From NCBI GenBank assembly GCA_910578765.1, contig CAJTRW010000003.1, positions 64,001 to 76,941 on the forward strand: a stretch of DNA of 12,941 bases. The letters are read 5' to 3'. The DNA is from an uncultured Christensenella sp. (GTDB taxonomy: Bacteria > Bacillota > Clostridia > Christensenellales > Borkfalkiaceae). Made by a program: the position numbers and the translations under genes. This document shows, one piece after another, positions 1 to 7,243 of the stretch. How positions within the stretch are numbered: the stretch's first letter is position 1; each line of letters begins with the position of its first letter. The notes under the pieces are model-generated. The model did not search any database and had not been told where the DNA came from. It worked only from the letters and a program-made list of their open reading frames with translations.

Positions 1-1
1 C

Positions 2-256
2 AATACCACTGATGCACCTCAACAAATAAATGAGGGCCAGCAGCAACAGAAAAAAAGAGACTTCCGCCCGTCAAAGGACAGTTCATTTGGCTCTTTCTTC
101 CGCACCGAACGTAAATTCGTGCCACGCTCTCAGCGCGAAAAAGAAGAAGCCGCCGCTGCCGCCGCCGTCCCGCAAGACCATGTTTCTCCGTTGTTCTTTT
201 CCCATACGCGCATTTTAAGCGTGACTCCGTTTACCACACGCACGCAACTTACATAA
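2..256 (+). CDS. Partial Gln/Lys/Arg-rich reading frame entering from the left edge
   Basis: An open frame with no start codon of its own runs in from before base 1 and stops at TAA 254-256. Its first ~55 codons read like protein: a stretch with four consecutive glutamines (from base 38), basic and Phe/Ser-rich segments, a Glu/Lys-rich stretch and then six alanines (149-166). This looks like a charged low-complexity linker or tail. From about base 167 the frame is simply antisense to the DapF-like domain, so the last ~29 residues are probably not native. I cannot assign a family. It could be the 3' part of a real gene convergent with carB-dapF, a real gene joined to dapF by rearrangement or misassembly at the Ala-codon tract, or a chance open frame. 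Confidence 0.3.
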   Translation, partial: NTTDAPQQINEGQQQQKKRDFRPSKDSSFGSFFRTERKFVPRSQREKEEAAAAAAVPQDHVSPLFFSHTRILSVTPFTTRTQLT

Positions 257-822
257 TCGCATTTATCGGATAATGCGGATTCCATTAGCGCCTGACCGAA
301 TGCATCCAAGTCAAGCTCGTCTACATTATCGCATTTTGCTATGCAGTGAGATATACCGACGTTGACGCGGTAAACGTCGTAAATTTTACCGTTAAACTCA
401 AATTTTTCAGCCTCGTTGCCGTTACCCGTTTCCGTATGCCCGATAACCGGCTTACCGAGGTTCACCGACACGGAGCTTGCTTTCCCGTTAAACGAATTGA
501 CGGTCAAATTTTTAACAACGCCGCAAGATTCGACCGACAAATTTTCTCCGGAAACAAATCCGTTATCGAACAAATACTTTGCAACGCATCGTAACGGATT
601 AGCCGCCATGCCGCCGCTACTGCCGTCACTGTTGAAAACCCTCATTTTCGCATCGGCAATGTCGGATTTTTCGATCATTACTATACCGTCGGCGCCAATT
701 GCATAATGTCTGTCTGAAAAATTGATAGCAAGCGATTCCGGACAGGTTATTCCGTTGTCCATGTTGTTAAAGAAAATATAATCGTTACCGCAACTGTGCA
801 TTTTTACGAATTCGAGTTTTAA
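130..822 (-). other. DapF-like (diaminopimelate epimerase) C-terminal domain of the CarB fusion, truncated, altered active site
   Basis: DapF interconverts LL- and meso-diaminopimelate for lysine and peptidoglycan, using two cysteines as acid and base. Residues ~1072-1301 of the fusion carry family landmarks in order: KMHSCGNDYIFF (1078 on), RHYAIGADGIVMIE, RVFNSDGS, LRCVAKYLFDNG and GETWSCGT. The second catalytic cysteine is present (C1288, equivalent to Cys217 of the Haemophilus enzyme). The first, in the usual CGNG motif, is replaced: the segment reads MAANPLRC and A1144 sits exactly 144 residues before C1288, the same spacing as Cys73 to Cys217. The usual GNPH reads GISH, and the usual ER before GET reads EK. 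Only 13 residues follow C1288, where ~57 are normal. No stop interrupts ~230 codons, so the frame looks maintained. Racemase activity is doubtful. A bound-ligand or structural role is possible but unproven. Confidence 0.85.
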
Positions 823-3800
823 CTTTTCCTTTCTCAAATTATTAATATCCACAAGTTCGGTATTAAACTGGTTATATCTTCCGGCTATAACGTCCGCAAG
901 CGCATTAGTAGTATCGAGCGAAGTCAAAACGGTTATTCCGAGCAAAATCGCATGGTGATGCAAACTCATATAGTTGGTAATAGATTCAACGTCGGTTTTG
1001 CCGGTATAGACAACATAATCGATTTTACCTTCGTCCATAAGCTTAAATATTTCGTCGTTTGACGAAAGGCGCGCGACCTCGAAGCAGTCCAGACCAAGAC
1101 TTTTAATAACTTTGCAGGTGCCCTTCGTCGCATACAGAGTCAAACCCAAATCAGCAAATTTTTTGACTATATTGATTATTTCGGGTTTATCCTGGTCATT
1201 AATCGTGAAATAAATTCCCGAAGGCGTTTGCTTTGTGGGGTGCTTCATGTTAAAGCCGGCGGATACCAACCCTTTAAACAGCGCTTCTTCCACGGTTTTT
1301 CCTATTCCCAACACCTCTCCGGTAGATTTCATTTCGGGACCCAACTGCGAATTCACATCGTTAAGCTTTTCAAACGAAAATACAGGTACTTTTACAGCGA
1401 CATAAGGAGAATTGGGATATAATCCCGTTCCGTAACCCAAATTTTTAAGCTTTGCCCCGACGAGTATGCGCGTGGCGAGATCAACCATAGGCACTCCCGT
1501 AACCTTGGAAATATAAGGAATCGTCCTCGACGCACGCGGATTTACTTCAATGACGTAAAGCTCGTTCTGATAAATAAGATACTGAATATTTATCAAACCT
1601 TTTGTTTTAAGCGAAACCGCCAGCTTTGTGGATATATCTACCACTTTGCTCAGCATTGCGTCGCTTAAATTATACGGCGGATACACGGCAATAGAGTCGC
1701 CGCTATGCACGCCCGCCCGCTCTATATGTTGCATGATACCGGGAATCAAAACGTCAACCCCGTCCGAAATTGCGTCCACTTCCAGTTCCGTACCCATAAG
1801 ATATTTATCGCACAACACAGGGTTTTCTATATTCTGGGCGAGTATAACGTCCATATACCTTTCGATATCGTTTTGAGTAAAGGCTATTGTCATATTCTGA
1901 CCGCCGATTACGTATGAAGGTCTAAGCAATACAGGGTAACCGAGGCTTTCCGCCGCGTTTACCGCTTCTTCCTTGCTCATAACGGTAAGACCTTTGGGGC
2001 GCGCAATACCGAACTGCTCCAAAAGCTCGTCAAAACGCTCCCTGTCTTCGGCAAGGTCAACACTGTCGGCAGGCGTTCCGAGAATTTTTATTCCCTTTTT
2101 GTCAAGATAGCTGCATAACTTTATTGCAGTCTGTCCGCCGAACGTAATTACCACACCGTAAGGCTTTTCAATGTCGATAACGTTCTGAACGTCTTCCGGC
2201 GTAAGCGATTCGAAATAAAGTCTGTCTGCGGTATCAAAATCCGTCGATACCGTTTCGGGGTTATTATTTATTATAATTACTTCGTACCCGAGTCTTTTCA
2301 AAGCCCAAACGCAGTGCACCGAAGAATAATCGAATTCTATACCCTGTCCTATTCTTATAGGACCCGAGCCAATTACGACGACGCGCTTTTTTGTGCTGTT
2401 TTTAACATACGGCTTCGCTTCGTCATGTTCCTTTTCATCGTACGTCGAATAGAAATACGGCGTCTGTGCGGAAAACTCCGCTCCGCATGTATCAACCATC
2501 TTAAATACGGAGTTTTTGTGACACGGTAAGCAATTGCCCGATATTTTTTCGATTTCCTTATCCGGATAGCCAAGGCGTTTACCATGCAAGTACTGTTCTT
2601 TGGAAATGCAAACGCCTTTAATTTCGTTTTCGTAATCAGCAAGATTTTTTAATTTGTTTAAAAACCATTCATCGATTTTGGTTATAGAATAAATCTTGTC
2701 TATTGAAATACCGCGTTTAATTGCCTGATACACAACAAACAGCCTTTCGTCCGTCAAATCTGATAATCTGTCAAATATTTCCCCGTCCGAAAGCACCTCT
2801 AACTTGGGCAAATTTAAAGTGGCAACAGAAATTTCCGCGCCCCTTACAGCCTTCATTATAGCCATTTCGAAGCTTGAACCGATTGCCATTACCTCGCCGG
2901 TTGCTTTCATTCTCGTACCCAAATTACGTTTTGCGTACAGAAATTTGTCAAACGGCCATTTGGGAAGCTTGACTACGACATAATCCAAAGTCGGCTCGAA
3001 ACAAGCAAAAGTTTTACCCGTAACGTCGTTTTTAATCTCGTCCAATGTATAGCCGAGCGCAATTTTCGTGGCAACCTTGGCAATCGGGTATCCCGTCGCT
3101 TTGGAGGCAAGCGCCGACGAACGTGAAACCCTCGGATTTACTTCTATAACCGAATACTCGAACGAGTCGGGATTGAGCGCGAACTGACAGTTGCACCCTC
3201 CCTCGATACCCAGTTCGGAAATAATATCCAAAGAAGCCGTTCTAAGCATCTGGTATTCTTTGTCGGAAAGCGTAACCGCAGGCGCAATTACTATCGAGTC
3301 GCCTGTATGAATACCCACGGGATCGAAATTTTCCATAGAACAAACGGTAAGCACGTTGCCCTTTCCGTCACGCAGGACTTCGAATTCAATCTCCTTCCAG
3401 CCGCCTATATATTTCTCTATCAGAACCTGTGTTATAGGCGACAACATAAGACCGTTATGCGAAATTAAACGAAGCTCTTTTTCGTCTTTTGCAACGCCGC
3501 CGCCCGCGCCGCCAAGCGTGTATGCCGGACGCACTATTACAGGATAACCTATCTTTTCAGCAATAAACACGCACCCGTCAACGGTATAAGCAATATCCGA
3601 CGGCACAATAGGCTGATTTATCTTCTGCATTGTCGCTTTGAAAAGCTCTCTGTCCTCGGCTCGGTCTATAGAATCGAGATTGACGCCGATAAGCTTTACA
3701 CCGTGCTCGTCGAGAAAACCGCTTTTCGCTAACTGACAACCCAAAGTTAAACCCGTCTGTCCGCCAAGCGAAGCGAGCAAACTGTCGGGACGTTCCTTTA

Positions 3801-4035
3801 TGATAATTCTTTTTAAGGTGTCAACCGTCAACGGTTCAAGATAAATTTCGTCGGCAAGCGCCTTATCCGTCATTATAGTTGCCGGATTGGAATTACATAA
3901 AACAACGTTTATTCCCGCATCTTTCAGTACCCTGCAAGCCTGCGCGCCGGCGTAATCGAATTCCGCAGCCTGCCCTATCACGATAGGACCGGAACCTATT
4001 ACAAGTACCTTTTTAATATCTTCTCTTTTAGGCAT
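130..4035 (-). CDS. carB: Carbamoyl-phosphate synthase large subunit fused to a DapF-like domain
   Basis: CarB makes carbamoyl phosphate from bicarbonate, two ATP and ammonia delivered by CarA, for arginine and pyrimidine synthesis in the cytoplasm. Residues 1-~1069 match a whole CarB. The first half starts with a glycine-rich IGSGPIVIGQ motif and has an ATP-grasp RPAYTLGGAGGG segment near residue 169. The second half repeats this with IGSGPIRIGQ near 555 and RPSYVIGGQ at 705. An MGS-type allosteric domain follows (~940-1069, ATKGT at 969-973). The frame then continues for ~230 residues into a diaminopimelate epimerase-like domain, giving 1301 residues against the usual ~1070. The ATG overlaps the end of carA by 8 bp and is preceded by AAGGAAGGT (4043-4051), so the start is secure. 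The stop is TGA at 130-132. The CarB part is certain. The state of the C-terminal domain is discussed separately. Confidence 0.95.
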   Translation of the reverse strand: MPKREDIKKVLVIGSGPIVIGQAAEFDYAGAQACRVLKDAGINVVLCNSNPATIMTDKALADEIYLEPLTVDTLKRIIIKERPDSLLASLGGQTGLTLGCQLAKSGFLDEHGVKLIGVNLDSIDRAEDRELFKATMQKINQPIVPSDIAYTVDGCVFIAEKIGYPVIVRPAYTLGGAGGGVAKDEKELRLISHNGLMLSPITQVLIEKYIGGWKEIEFEVLRDGKGNVLTVCSMENFDPVGIHTGDSIVIAPAVTLSDKEYQMLRTASLDIISELGIEGGCNCQFALNPDSFEYSVIEVNPRVSRSSALASKATGYPIAKVATKIALGYTLDEIKNDVTGKTFACFEPTLDYVVVKLPKWPFDKFLYAKRNLGTRMKATGEVMAIGSSFEMAIMKAVRGAEISVATLNLPKLEVLSDGEIFDRLSDLTDERLFVVYQAIKRGISIDKIYSITKIDEWFLNKLKNLADYENEIKGVCISKEQYLHGKRLGYPDKEIEKISGNCLPCHKNSVFKMVDTCGAEFSAQTPYFYSTYDEKEHDEAKPYVKNSTKKRVVVIGSGPIRIGQGIEFDYSSVHCVWALKRLGYEVIIINNNPETVSTDFDTADRLYFESLTPEDVQNVIDIEKPYGVVITFGGQTAIKLCSYLDKKGIKILGTPADSVDLAEDRERFDELLEQFGIARPKGLTVMSKEEAVNAAESLGYPVLLRPSYVIGGQNMTIAFTQNDIERYMDVILAQNIENPVLCDKYLMGTELEVDAISDGVDVLIPGIMQHIERAGVHSGDSIAVYPPYNLSDAMLSKVVDISTKLAVSLKTKGLINIQYLIYQNELYVIEVNPRASRTIPYISKVTGVPMVDLATRILVGAKLKNLGYGTGLYPNSPYVAVKVPVFSFEKLNDVNSQLGPEMKSTGEVLGIGKTVEEALFKGLVSAGFNMKHPTKQTPSGIYFTINDQDKPEIINIVKKFADLGLTLYATKGTCKVIKSLGLDCFEVARLSSNDEIFKLMDEGKIDYVVYTGKTDVESITNYMSLHHHAILLGITVLTSLDTTNALADVIAGRYNQFNTELVDINNLRKEKLKLEFVKMHSCGNDYIFFNNMDNGITCPESLAINFSDRHYAIGADGIVMIEKSDIADAKMRVFNSDGSSGGMAANPLRCVAKYLFDNGFVSGENLSVESCGVVKNLTVNSFNGKASSVSVNLGKPVIGHTETGNGNEAEKFEFNGKIYDVYRVNVGISHCIAKCDNVDELDLDAFGQALMESALSDKCDYVSCVRVVNGVTLKMRVWEKNNGETWSCGTAAAAAASSFSR
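149..166. repeat. GCC/GCT triplet tract (poly-Ala on both strands)
   Basis: Six consecutive GCC or GCT triplets lie here. They read as six alanines on the plus strand, and the complementary GCG/GCA/GCT codons (148-165) read as six alanines on the minus strand at the end of the DapF-like domain. Similarity to DapF ends at this tract, and the opposing reading frame enters it from the other side, so it is the likely breakpoint of whatever joined the two. Confidence 0.6.
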
Positions 4036-5104
4036 TGTATTTACCTTCCTTAACGTTTGCTATAAACTTATCGAACAAAAACGAAGCGTCATGCGGTCCG
4101 CCGCAGGCTTCCGGATGAAACTGTACCGTAAACGCGTTTAAGTCGGGATAATCGAACCCCTCGCACGTGTTGTCGTTGGCATTTACATAGCTTAAAACGC
4201 CGACGTCTTTCAAGGCTGACGATACGACTTCGTATCCGTGATTTTGGCTGGAAATATAGACTCTGCCCGTTTCCAGATTTTTTACCGGTTGATTTGCGCC
4301 GCGGTGTCCGTATTTCATTTTTTTAGTCTTGCCGCCCATTGCCAAAGCAAACAATTGATGACCCAAGCATATACCGAATATCGGAAGTTTACCGATAAGT
4401 TTTTTCAGGTTTTCTATTATCCCGCGGTTTTCGGCGGGATCCCCGGGTCCGTTGGTAAGCATTAAACCCCGAGGATTAAGCTGCAAAATCTGTTCAGCCG
4501 TATAAAACGACGGCACTTTGATGCAGTAGCAACCGCGCTTTACCAATTCCCTTACAATATTGTCTTTGGCTCCGAAATCCCATACGACAGTTTTATAACC
4601 GTCGGGATTGCCGAAATACTCGACATCACCGCACGTCACGCTTTCAACCGCATTTTTGATTTTATATGCGCTCAATTCCGAAAAATCTTTTAAAGGCTTA
4701 GACGTTATCGCCGCGTTCATTACGCCTGCCTCACGGACGATTTTAGTCAGCTCGCGCGTGTCTATTCCGTAAAGACCCGATATATTATTTTCTTCCAAAT
4801 ATCTGTCAAGAGTTTTTTCGCAACGGAAATTTGAAGGATAATCACATTTCTCCCTGACCACATAAGCCGAAACCCAGGGTTTCTTACTTTCACAGTCTTG
4901 GGGAATTACACCGTAATTACCTATAAGAGGGAAAGTTTGTATTACTATCTGCCCGTAATAACTCGGATCTGTTAAAGTTTCTATATAGCCGGTCATGCCG
5001 GTAGTAAAAACCAACTCGCCGAATATTTCGCCGTCCGCGCCGAATCGCCTGCCGACGAACTGTTTACCGTTTTGCAAAGTTAAATAGGCTTTGTCGTTTT
5101 TCAT
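4028..5104 (-). CDS. carA: Carbamoyl-phosphate synthase small (glutaminase) subunit
   Basis: CarA hydrolyses glutamine and channels the ammonia to CarB. The 358 residues fit the family length. The N-terminal CarA domain is recognisable (EIFGELVFTTGMTGY from 26; GIDTRELT 113-120). The class I amidotransferase domain follows, with LTNGPGDP at 216-223, the nucleophile C246 in GICLGHQ, SQNHG at 286-290, and H330 and E332 in QFHPEA. All three triad residues are present, so it should be active. The ATG at 5104 is preceded by AAAGGT 9 bases upstream. It starts 23 bp after argF and overlaps carB by 8 bp. Its place beside argF suggests this copy serves arginine synthesis, though whether the genome has a second, pyrimidine-linked copy cannot be seen. 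Confidence 0.97.
   Translation of the reverse strand: MKNDKAYLTLQNGKQFVGRRFGADGEIFGELVFTTGMTGYIETLTDPSYYGQIVIQTFPLIGNYGVIPQDCESKKPWVSAYVVREKCDYPSNFRCEKTLDRYLEENNISGLYGIDTRELTKIVREAGVMNAAITSKPLKDFSELSAYKIKNAVESVTCGDVEYFGNPDGYKTVVWDFGAKDNIVRELVKRGCYCIKVPSFYTAEQILQLNPRGLMLTNGPGDPAENRGIIENLKKLIGKLPIFGICLGHQLFALAMGGKTKKMKYGHRGANQPVKNLETGRVYISSQNHGYEVVSSALKDVGVLSYVNANDNTCEGFDYPDLNAFTVQFHPEACGGPHDASFLFDKFIANVKEGKYNA
4043..4051 (-). promoter_or_regulatory. Ribosome binding site of carB
   Basis: On the minus strand this reads AAGGAAGGT, 7 bases before the carB ATG and inside the last codons of carA. It fixes the carB start despite the 8-bp overlap and suggests coupled, balanced translation of the two subunits. 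Confidence 0.8.
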
Positions 5105-5127
5105 AGTGTTTGACCTTTGAATTTAGA

Positions 5128-6030
5128 TTATTTTAAAAGTTTTACCATAACGGCTTTTTGTGCATGAAGTCTGTTTTCCGCTTCGTCGAATATTTCTTTC
5201 GCGTGCGCTTCGAAAACCTCCTCGGTTATTTCTTCGCCCCTGTGTGCGGGCAGGCAATGCAGAACCATTACGTCCTCCTTTGCCTTTTTAAGCACTTCGG
5301 AATTGACCTGATAATTTTTAAATATTTTTTCGCGTTCCTTCTTTTCGTTTTCCATTCCCATGGAAGCCCATACGTCCGTATAAACAATGTCCGCATCCTT
5401 GACCGCTTCTTCAACTTTTTCGGTCATAAGAAATTCGCCGTTACTTTCCGCCCAAGCCGTTATCACGGAATCGGGCTCGTAGCCCTTAGGGCAGGCAACG
5501 GCACACGCTATACCGAGTTTTACGGCTCCGACAATAAGACTGTTTGCCATATTGTTTCCGTCGCCGAAATAAGCCATTTTCAAACCCTTAAAGCTGCCTT
5601 TATACTCTCTTATAGTCATAAGGTCGGCAAGAACCTGGCAGGGGTGGGCATAATCCGTTAAACCGTTAATTACGGGAATAGTACCGTACTTAGCCAAATC
5701 TTCGACTTCTTGCTGCGCGAACGTACGTATCATAATTCCGTCAAGATATCTCGATAATACGCGCGCGGTATCCTGCACGGGTTCTCCCCTGCCTATCTGC
5801 AAATCTGAGCTCGATAAAAACATACCGTAACCGCCCAACTCGTAAATACCTGTTTCAAAGGAAACGCGGGTGCGCGTGGAAGCCTTTTGGAAAATCATTC
5901 CCAATTTTTTCCCTTTAAGATAGTCCTTATGTATGCCGTTATTGCGTTCGAATTTCAGTTGATCCGCCAGATTTAAGACGGAAAGGATTTCTTCACGCGT
6001 TAAATCCTGCAATTTGAGAAGATGTTTCAT
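5128..6030 (-). CDS. argF: Ornithine carbamoyltransferase
   Basis: This enzyme joins ornithine and carbamoyl phosphate to give citrulline. The 300-residue protein has the carbamoyl-phosphate loop STRTR at 51-55, HPCQ at 129-132, the ornithine-side DVWASMG at 219-225 (SMG loop) and HCLPAHRG at 258-265, which separates it from aspartate carbamoyltransferases. Just before STRTR the residue is Gln48, where Glu is common (FEKxSTRTR), a mild variation. The ATG overlaps the argD stop as ATGA, with a GAGGT Shine-Dalgarno (6040-6044) 9 bases upstream. Anabolic ArgF is favoured over catabolic ArcB because of the biosynthetic operon and the carAB genes directly downstream. Confidence 0.97.
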   Translation of the reverse strand: MKHLLKLQDLTREEILSVLNLADQLKFERNNGIHKDYLKGKKLGMIFQKASTRTRVSFETGIYELGGYGMFLSSSDLQIGRGEPVQDTARVLSRYLDGIMIRTFAQQEVEDLAKYGTIPVINGLTDYAHPCQVLADLMTIREYKGSFKGLKMAYFGDGNNMANSLIVGAVKLGIACAVACPKGYEPDSVITAWAESNGEFLMTEKVEEAVKDADIVYTDVWASMGMENEKKEREKIFKNYQVNSEVLKKAKEDVMVLHCLPAHRGEEITEEVFEAHAKEIFDEAENRLHAQKAVMVKLLK

Positions 6031-7193
6031 TGTGATATTACCTCGTTTAAAATTTTAAGAGCAGCGTCTATTTCGTTCTTTCGTATATTCAACGGCGGAA
6101 GTAAACGTATTTTATCATGAGCCGTCAAAACGATAAGTCCTTTTTTAAGGCAACTCTCCGCAACCGCCCGCGCGGGCTTATCAGTCTTTATACCCAACAT
6201 AAGCCCCATGCCGTCCACTCTCTCGACGTTTCTGATTTTAGACGCGTTTTCCTTGAAATATGCGCCTTTACCCTGTACTTCCAAAAGCAGGGATTTGTCA
6301 ATTCTCTCTATTATGCTTAATGCGCCTGCGCACGCTACCGGATTACCGCCGAAAGTAGAGCCGTGATCCCCCGCAGACAAAGTCTTTTCGCATTTATCGA
6401 ACATCATACACGCGCCTATGGGTAAGCCGCCGCCCAACCCCTTTGCAGTCGTTACAATGTCGGGATTTAAGCCGAACGCCTGATAGGAATACATATATCC
6501 CGTTCTTCCGTTTCCAGTCTGAACCTCGTCAACTATTAAAAGAATATCTCTTTCCTTACAGAATTTTTCAAGCCGCGTCAAAAAATCCCCGTCAAGTACG
6601 TTGACGCCGCTTTCCCCTTGAATTACCTCAATCATCACTGCGCATGTTTTGTCTGTATAACACTCCGATATTCCGCGCATTGACGGGGCGGCGTACCTGA
6701 AATCCTGCACGAACGGCGCAAAGTATTTATGAAACTGCTCTTGACCCGTTGCAGACAAAGTCGCCAAAGTCCTGCCGTGAAAAGAATTTTTCAGGGTAAT
6801 AATTTCGCTTCGTCCGTCGCCGTACTTAGAAAAAGAATATTTTCGCGCCGTTTTTATCGCACATTCGTTAGCTTCGGCTCCGCTGTTGCCGAAAAATATC
6901 TTTTTAGCGCCGGTTTTTTCACACAAAAGCCTTGCTAAGCGAACCTGAGGCTCCGCATAGTACAGGTTGCTGATATGCTGAACTTTTTTGATTTGTCCAA
7001 TTACGGCGTTTTTCCAAACTTCATCGTTAACACCGAAAACGTTGACGCCGATGCCCGAAGCGCAGTCAATATATTCTTTCCCATGCAAGTCGTATAAAAG
7101 CGCGCCGTCACCGCTATCGATTACAATATCGAATCTTGCATAAGTATTGGCTAAATATAAATTGTCGTCACTGATTATTTCCTCTGCGTTCAC
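6027..7193 (-). CDS. argD: Acetylornithine aminotransferase (PLP-dependent)
   Basis: ArgD transfers an amino group from glutamate to N-acetylglutamate semialdehyde, giving N-acetylornithine. The 388 residues show the class III aminotransferase fold: GNSGAEANE at 102-110, SFHGRTLATL at 137-146, the PLP-contacting D222 in VDEVQTG, and the Schiff-base lysine K251 in TTAKGLGGG. The start is GTG at 7191-7193. It is supported by a strong AAGGAG (7200-7205) 6 bases upstream, and no ATG is better placed. It ends in an ATGA overlap with argF. Members of this family in other bacteria can also act as succinyl-diaminopimelate aminotransferase in lysine synthesis; whether this one does cannot be told from sequence. 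Confidence 0.95.
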   Translation of the reverse strand: MNAEEIISDDNLYLANTYARFDIVIDSGDGALLYDLHGKEYIDCASGIGVNVFGVNDEVWKNAVIGQIKKVQHISNLYYAEPQVRLARLLCEKTGAKKIFFGNSGAEANECAIKTARKYSFSKYGDGRSEIITLKNSFHGRTLATLSATGQEQFHKYFAPFVQDFRYAAPSMRGISECYTDKTCAVMIEVIQGESGVNVLDGDFLTRLEKFCKERDILLIVDEVQTGNGRTGYMYSYQAFGLNPDIVTTAKGLGGGLPIGACMMFDKCEKTLSAGDHGSTFGGNPVACAGALSIIERIDKSLLLEVQGKGAYFKENASKIRNVERVDGMGLMLGIKTDKPARAVAESCLKKGLIVLTAHDKIRLLPPLNIRKNEIDAALKILNEVISQ

Positions 7194-7199
7194 ACTCTG

Positions 7200-7205
7200 C
7201 TCCTT
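7200..7205 (-). promoter_or_regulatory. Ribosome binding site that sets the GTG start of argD
   Basis: On the minus strand the site reads AAGGAG with a 6-base spacer to GTG (7193-7191). It is among the best Shine-Dalgarno matches in the window and decides in favour of the GTG start. It lies just after the hairpin in the argB-argD gap. Confidence 0.8.
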
Positions 7206-7216
7206 ATTAAAATAAA

Positions 7217-7241
7217 GACTGATTTAAAAGATAAATCAGTC
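7217..7241 (-). terminator. Hairpin with T-rich tail between argB and argD (weak terminator or processing site)
   Basis: A perfect 9-bp inverted repeat (GACTGATTT, 7-base loop, AAATCAGTC) starts just after the argB stop. Read on the minus strand it is followed by CTTTATTTT, so it resembles a weak intrinsic terminator or attenuator. Only three of nine pairs are G-C. argD has its own strong ribosome binding site directly after it. Partial termination, or an mRNA processing or stability site inside the operon, are the likely roles. Confidence 0.5.
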
Positions 7242-7243
7242 AA

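Noticed and set aside
1..132. Missing DapF C-terminus encoded in another minus-strand frame (a simple frameshift)
   Set aside because: One shifted frame contains a weakly suggestive LTGGSL...GP...F pattern, but the spacing between GG and GP is too short for DapF and the rest does not match. A single frameshift does not restore the domain.
5158..5661. Plus-strand open frame (167 codons) opposite argF
   Set aside because: It is fully inside argF, antisense, with no Shine-Dalgarno and no recognisable domain; a shadow of the real gene.
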